Part shown: piece by piece, positions 58,943 to 64,000 of the stretch | Layout of the letters: every line of letters starts with the position of its first letter | Position numbering within the stretch: the stretch's first letter is position 1 | Assembly: GCA_014529385.2 (NCBI GenBank) | Contig: CM043947.1 | Coordinates: 103,104,811 to 103,168,810 of the forward strand | Origin: Adiantum capillus-veneris | Lineage: Eukaryota > Streptophyta > Polypodiopsida > Polypodiales > Pteridaceae | DNA length: 64,000 nucleotides | Direction: 5' to 3' | Notes under the pieces: generated by a model | Database searches by the model: none | What the model was told of the DNA's origin: nothing | What the model saw: only the letters and a program-made list of their open reading frames with translations | Position numbers and translations under genes: made by a program

Positions 58943-61310
58943 TGCTCGGGCTGCTTTGAAACGTATCAGCAATGATCAAGCAAACACAACTATATATTTA
59001 AGAAAGAGAGAGAAAGGGGGAGGGGGTGCTTGTTGCATTAATACCTTCTTACAAATCTGTCATGACAAATCAAAGTGAGATTAGTATGTGTTCAACATAG
59101 CTTGCGTAAATTTCACCACAACACATCACAAGAAAAGCCACCCCAATCACTGTCTTAAAGCCAGGGGAGTCCTCTCCACCCTGTCGCCCTCTTACAGTAT
59201 GTGGGATTTATGGATAGATTGATGACAACACCAGAGACAAGCTATCAAGAACTTAACAAAAAACACCAAGACACTTACGCATCATTGTTGTCCATTACTT
59301 CACGTTGGAAGGGAGACAAAGTATCCAAGCTTAGTCCAAATCCACCCTCCTTGATTCAGCAAATGTTGGGCTTACACTAGTAGGAGAAATGATAGATTTC
59401 CTACTCTCAATTGAATGATCACTCTCTCTCTTACAATGGCATAGAGGTCCCTTGCTAATCCCCTATTACAACACATGCACATGCATAAGACAATGAGCTT
59501 CCACTCAAGAGCTCCTTCTAGAGAGGTTGAGCTTGGCTTCTCAAGCTATAGCATAGTGCTCTTGCTTATGGCTCCCCTTTGTGCTAGATACACCCTCCTT
59601 TTATAGCAATTTTGAAGGCTAGGGTTACTCCTCTAACCATGGTTGGGTTAGATTTTCAGCAATTTATCTAATTTCTTTTGCTTGGAATTATCAAGAAGTT
59701 GGTGGGGAAAGAGAGAGGAGAGAAATGGAGGTGATAGGACTTTTCATAGTGGGTTAGTGTTAGTAGAGTTAGTACTAATTTACAAATGGAATTGGATATT
59801 TACAATGGGAGTATCCATGTAGGATACAAATAAGGAAGAAAAAATCTTAAGAGGTAAGAAAAGGTGGATTCCTTACAAGGTTGATGCTCCAAGTGTCTTG
59901 AGTAGGGCCAATTTTGACGCTTGTTGACGGTCCACTAGCTTTGACGGTACATTTTTTCTCCACTCTTGACCTTCCTTGAGAGACAAGGTAATTGAAGCTG
60001 AGTAATCAACCACCATGATGCTGTCTTTTAAGAGAAGAGGCTGAATTTTGTGGTTTTTTTGATAGATATGGGTAATTTGGAGGAGGAAAAATGAGACTAG
60101 GTGGTCAATTTTGGGATGGAATTGTGTGTGGGAGGTATGAGTTCACCATGGTTTCTCTTATTCTTCAAGGTTGAGGAGAAGGTGAGTAGGGTGCAGAGAG
60201 GAGTGGTGAGAGAGGTGGGGATGATGAGTGGAGAAGTGTGTGTGAAAGAGGAAAATGATAAAGTGGAAGAGAGAGTGTGGCTGCATAGCATGGGAAAACT
60301 GGGGTCCACTAATAAAATCATAGCTCACAGCTCGTAGCTCAAAAAAATATGAAAAACTTTGAGGCAAAAGTTCAGCCCACGAGCTACAACTTTTGTTTGT
60401 ATCACCTTTTCAAATTCGGAGAACAAGTGAACTTTAAAAATTCAGCAAAACCGACCATTTTTTTCCACTGCACAAGGTCCTTGTGGGGTCCTTCTTTGGA
60501 TGATTCTTTTGAATACCTCCAAGAGTGAGCCCTCCATAGTGCATGTATGCATGCCACCTACCCTTGACCTTATTTGGTAGGTCTATAATTGAAGATATTG
60601 TTGAGATCATGATATAAGTGAATAGTACAACTAAGAAAATCAAAAATTGAGGGGTCTAAAAAATATGTACATGTCAAATATAAATAATATAAGTGGAAAA
60701 AATATAAAGGGGTCAAAAGAAATCTCTCTCATTATGAGGCTACCATAAAAAGATAAATATTTTTGGTGTTCTAATTTTTTAGAAAAAAAAACAAAATAGA
60801 TGTAGGAAGGAAAAAATCACAATAGTGAAAAATATACACATAAATAAAACTAGTTTTTTTGGATTTTTGTTGGGGTGGAGTTACACCAAATATAAGAGAA
60901 GCTTACATGAAAATATTTCTATATGGAATAAAGAGTATGAAAAATGGTAAGAAAAATTGTGGTAATGGTGTGGCAATGTACAGAGCATAAATAACACACA
61001 CCTAGGTAGAAATATTTAAATAAATATCAAAATAATTATGAAAAAATCTTTTATTTAGGCCCTATATACAAAGAAATATTTACATACGCATGGGCCATAA
61101 TATACTTTTTTTTTTTTTTTTTTTTTTTTTGGCTCAACTAGCCCAATGACTAGCTAATTGAGGGTTTTTTAAGAAGATATGGGAAAAGTCCCGTGACTCA
61201 CGCACGCCTATGTACAGTGAAATGGTAGGGATAGCCACAGTGCTTGGGTGATTTTGGTAGGGTGAGATAACTCACTGTGGCAATTACAAAGAGCCGAAAA
61301 ACGGCTATCA
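58604..61310 (-). repeat. Tat-3 5' LTR (2,707 bp)
   Basis: Matches 50019-52683. The length difference of 42 bp comes mainly from the GA run at 58866-58939 and a T run at about 61106-61130. TATA box at 59598-59605. Ends ACGGCTATCA, then the GTAC target duplication. Confidence 0.96.
58866..58939. repeat. (GA)n microsatellite in Tat-3 5' LTR
   Basis: Thirty-seven GA units. The matching place in the 3' LTR (50284-50309) has only about 26 bp of interrupted GA. Confidence 0.98.
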
Positions 61311-61691
61311 GTACTATGCTAATTTATCTAAAGGTACTATGGTCCCTTTCAAATTCTTAGGCCAATCAATGAGATGACCTATCAAATCACGTTGCCCAAC
61401 CATTGGCTCATACACAATGCTTTCCACGTGAGCCTACTAAAGCCTTACAAAGGAGAGCCACCTCAAGAAGCAATCATTGAAGACCCACTGAAGATTGAGG
61501 ACCAAGAAGAAGTGCTGCAATCCGTGTTCATTCTCCGACACAAAGACAAGGTATTACAAGGTGATAAGACTATCCAAAAATATCTTATCAAGTTTAAGAA
61601 TTATCCTTTTGAAGACGCTAGATATATTCAAGGCGTACAATTAAAGGATAACCTAAACCTTGTCAATGCTCACAATGATTCCCTAGAGTAA
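61311..61691 (+). pseudogene. Chr-2 integrase end and chromodomain
   Basis: Resumes Chr-2 after Tat-3. Frame 61374-61691 reads [40 protein letters not shown], then the chromodomain [40 protein letters not shown] and DNLNLVNA. Hydrophobic and aromatic positions match Chr-1. The join to 50018 across the nested element restores the order seen in Chr-1, which supports nesting. It ends at a TAA or TAG near 61691. Confidence 0.85.
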
Positions 61692-61900
61692 GAAAATGTT
61701 AATATGTATAAATGAACAAAGTTTTTGTCTTATAAGACTCTCTTTTTATTTATTATGCACAAATGCTAATAAGTATGCATGCTTAGGATCAAAATAAGTA
61801 TGCTTAGGGTAAAATAGGGATCTAGCAAACGGACTAATGACTAGGCTTTACCTTCTCTACCTCATAGTCGAGGACGACTATGATTTCAAGAGAGAGGTAA
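61692..61900 (+). other. Chr-2 3' untranslated region and polypurine tract
   Basis: No coding sense. Ends in TTTCAAGAGAGAGGTAA (61884-61900), a purine-rich tract touching the LTR start TGTCATAAAA. Confidence 0.75.
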
Positions 61901-62274
61901 TGTCATAAAAAATAATATCTAATTGTTCAAGATTATTTTCACATGTTAAACTGGTCATTTAATATGGGGAAGGACCAGGGGAGTAAAAGCTAGAATATTG
62001 GAAAGACTGCCAAACCCGTCTCTGTTGGGGATCCAAAGGAGGGAAAATAGGGAGACAAAGAGGGAAAGTCTGCAAAAGAGCAATGTGCTTCAAAGGGGCT
62101 TAAAAGACCTAAGGTTCATCTCCATTAAGATTTCCATAGGCTAAAGCTCCTAAATTTATTTCAATTGTCCAATGTCCAAAGTAGGGGAAAATTGGGTGGT
62201 CATGGGAAGACTAAAAAATCTTCCCACATCCCTAGGAAGGAGGGTGCGATCACTAATGGTAGGTAATGAGAGAT

Positions 62275-62346
<72 letters not shown>

Positions 62347-63438
62347 AAGCTCTCCCCAAAGGGAAGAGTGGACACATGGTAGGCTCCTAGGCCAGTTACA
62401 ACCAATTTCCCCTCAAATCCTATTGGATGGCCATAGAGGTGGACCAATGAGAATTAGGCTAGAGTAAAATTAGTCTAATCAATTTCAAAATGCTTGATAA
62501 AAGAACCAATAGAAATTAAGTTCCCTAGAAGACTATTCCAAGGGGTCCAATGAGCATCTAGTAACCCAATGGCTTGCCTAATTCCTATTGGCCAGAAGAC
62601 TAAAAGGTACAACGAGAATTCAAATAAATTCGATTTAATTACCTAAAGCTCTCACAAAAGGGGAAAGGGGGACACATGTCACAAGGATATCAACTATGCT
62701 TCTAATTTTTGATTGGCTAAGCTTTGTAGGAGCCAATGGGAAGCTAGCAAGAGCAAAAAGCAAGCGGGGTCGACCAAGTAGAGAGAGAGTGGGCATTTTT
62801 AGTCTAACACTTTGCTACACACACACATACAACTTATGTGTTGAGCAAGAACTCTATCTCCTTCTCCAACAATTGAGAAGTAGAGTCCTACACCAACAAC
62901 TCTTGGCTATGGAATGCAAATCCAACCAAGAGCCAATCTTCGATGGCATTCTCATGTCCTCTACAATGCTAATTACTAAGCTAAGCAAGGCTAATTAGAG
63001 TGATTATGTGGAGAGAATACTTATTTCTCATAAGATACATCTTCTTCATCTGAATCATCCTCATTCTTTGCTATCTCTCACCATTTTTGAAGGTGTGTGA
63101 GGTCTTGGGGCTGAGGCTAAAGACACTAGGTGTGTTTTTCAAGCATAATTTGGTGCATGAAGCTTCCATCTTCATTGCACCAACGAGTTTTGTCAAGGAA
63201 CACAAGAATTGTATTGTACAAAAGTCTCTTTGATGGGAGAAGATATAATACAAATCCTTTATGGAAGGGGGACCGGCTCCATCTAAATCCGGTCCTCAAC
63301 TATTGTCAAATGTTCTATTTCTCTCTCTTTTCAAGATTTTTTAATGCCAAATTAGCTAGGTGTAAATTGCTATGTTACTTTCTCAAATTAAGTACTCTCT
63401 CTACGCTGATTTGAAACTTGTTCTTAATAAAATGCTCA
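61901..63438 (+). repeat. Chr-2 3' LTR (about 1.54 kb)
   Basis: Starts TGTCATAAAAAATAATATCT, like the Chr-1 LTR, and ends AAAATGCTCA. Contains an (AC)n run at 62277-62344. Its part from 62012 matches the 5' LTR at 43940-45280. Confidence 0.9.
62277..62344. repeat. (AC)n microsatellite in Chr-2 3' LTR
   Basis: Thirty-four AC units; the 5' LTR counterpart (44211-44234) has twelve. Confidence 0.97.
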
Positions 63439-63599
63439 CTATATTATCAATGTCTACTACATACAAGTTATTAGTGCATTAAATGCTACACATAGTGTAG
63501 GCACCCTTCTGATGCCTAGGGATGTAACACTTCTCCCCTTATTTTGAATTGATTCCGTCAACAATATGCTAGTATACTTGCAATGCTCACCTCTCTTAG
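63439..63599. other. Sequence between Chr-2 and the right-edge gag
   Basis: No recognisable feature; a target duplication for Chr-2 would begin CTATA at 63439, but the left counterpart is lost. Confidence 0.4.
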
Positions 63600-64000
63600 C
63601 AACTAGGAAAAGAACTTCAAGAAAACTTGGAGCTTCTACTTGAAGACAAAGATGATGAGCAAGGGCTAAAGACTAATTGGAATGATGTTGAAGATGCAAT
63701 CTCACTACTTGCAAAGATACAGAAGAAGAAACAAGATGGTAATCAATACTTCTACATCGACTTCCTCAGCTCCTGAAAAGATGGTAAAATCTTGTATTGT
63801 AGCTCCAAAGGTTGATGAATCTATGGTAGATGAGATTGTAAAAGGCATGCGTGAATTAAAGCTAAAACTTGCAAAGCTTGAAGAAAAGGGTCAACCATCA
63901 GCACCGCCTTCAAGGAAAAGACCAAAAACCAAAGAAGGGTTTGTCAATAGATGTCTATGGTGTGAAAGCATAGATCATGTAATAAAAGATTGTGATAGTT
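63600..64000 (+). pseudogene. gag: Gag fragment with zinc knuckle, running off the window
   Basis: From 63600 one frame reads KELQENLELLLEDKDDEQGL, then AISLLAKIQKKKQD. A frame change near 63736 leads to STSTSSAPEKMVKSCIVAPK, MVDEIVKGMRELKLKLAKLE, a basic PPSRKRPKTKEG and CLWCESIDHVIKDC (63952 onward), a C-x2-C-x4-H-x4-C zinc knuckle. The arrangement (helical segment, basic linker, knuckle) suits a gypsy gag. It differs from the gags of Chr-1, Chr-2 and Tat-3, so it belongs to another element continuing to the right. Confidence 0.65.

Larger units (their letters stand above)
50019..61310 (-). mobile_element. Complete Tat-lineage gypsy element Tat-3 (11.3 kb) nested in Chr-2
   Basis: LTRs at 50019-52683 and 58604-61310 flank a minus-strand internal region. 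Its order is primer site, two small leader frames, gag, protease, RT, two RNase H, integrase, polypurine tract. The LTRs differ at roughly 30-35 positions by eye (about 1.3%) plus microsatellite length. Gag to integrase lies in one reading frame broken only by TGA (56988-56986), TAG (56793-56791) and TGA (56127-56125). Recent insertion. Confidence 0.97.
43940..63438 (+). mobile_element. Chromodomain-type gypsy element Chr-2, hosting Tat-3
   Basis: Plus-strand gag, protease, RT, RNase H and integrase fragments (45676-50018) are interrupted by Tat-3 at 50019-61310. They resume at 61311 with the end of integrase and the chromodomain. 5' LTR 43940-45280 (its first ~111 bp lost at the Tat-2 border), primer site 45283-45294, polypurine tract 61884-61900, 3' LTR 61901-63438. 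Same family as Chr-1 but in opposite orientation. Many stops and frameshifts: an old, dead copy. Confidence 0.92.

Overview
The window is plant nuclear DNA made almost entirely of retrotransposons. Plant origin follows from the Tat-type Ty3/gypsy polyproteins (a degenerate RNase H followed by a second, archaeal-type RNase H), gypsy elements with a C-terminal chromodomain, a Ty1/copia element primed by initiator-tRNA-Met, and abundant (AG)n and (AC)n microsatellites. No single-copy host gene, tRNA or rRNA was found. The architectures (duplicated integrase zinc finger, second protease after integrase) remind me of repeat-rich non-flowering plants such as ferns, but that is a low-confidence recollection and I do not name a species.

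Layout. (1) 1-11631 (+): old gypsy element (Gy-1), cut by the left window edge. Its integrase is split by a young copia element (Cop-1, 4534-9640, minus strand, CAAGC target duplication). After integrase Gy-1 carries a second protease-like domain and a basic Trp-Pro-Lys tail. (2) 11632-22224: non-coding sequence, a 285-bp tandem array with a palindromic box (13227-14104), an unrecognised broken coding unit of about 1,150 codons (14270-17717), a polypurine tract and a candidate long terminal repeat from 17769. (3) 22225-26796 (-): internally deleted Tat element (Tat-1) with its 3' LTR. (4) 27560-28750 (-): non-LTR (LINE) reverse-transcriptase remnant. (5) 28999-36066 (-): decayed chromodomain gypsy element (Chr-1), 5' end tandemly duplicated. 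(6) 36113-43939 (+): Tat element (Tat-2) without gag but with one open 1,395-codon pol frame. (7) 43940-63438 (+): second chromodomain element (Chr-2), related to Chr-1, split by a complete Tat element (Tat-3, 50019-61310, minus strand). (8) 63600-64000 (+): start of another gag at the right edge.

The genes are retroelement gag-pol pieces: capsid and zinc knuckle, protease, reverse transcriptase, RNase H, integrase. Only the Tat-2 pol frame and the Tat-3 RT-RNaseH-integrase frame are long and open. Tat-3 and Cop-1 have LTR pairs about 98.7% identical by eye and so are recent, yet both already carry in-frame TGA or TAG codons of the kind methylated-cytosine deamination gives.

Most interesting: the 285-bp array whose palindrome is better kept than its body; a small leader protein of unknown function, tandemly duplicated ahead of gag in Tat-3 and fused to pol in gag-less Tat-2; the 378-nt duplication of the integrase zinc module in Gy-1; the second protease-like domain of Gy-1; and the unrecognised unit at 14270-17717.
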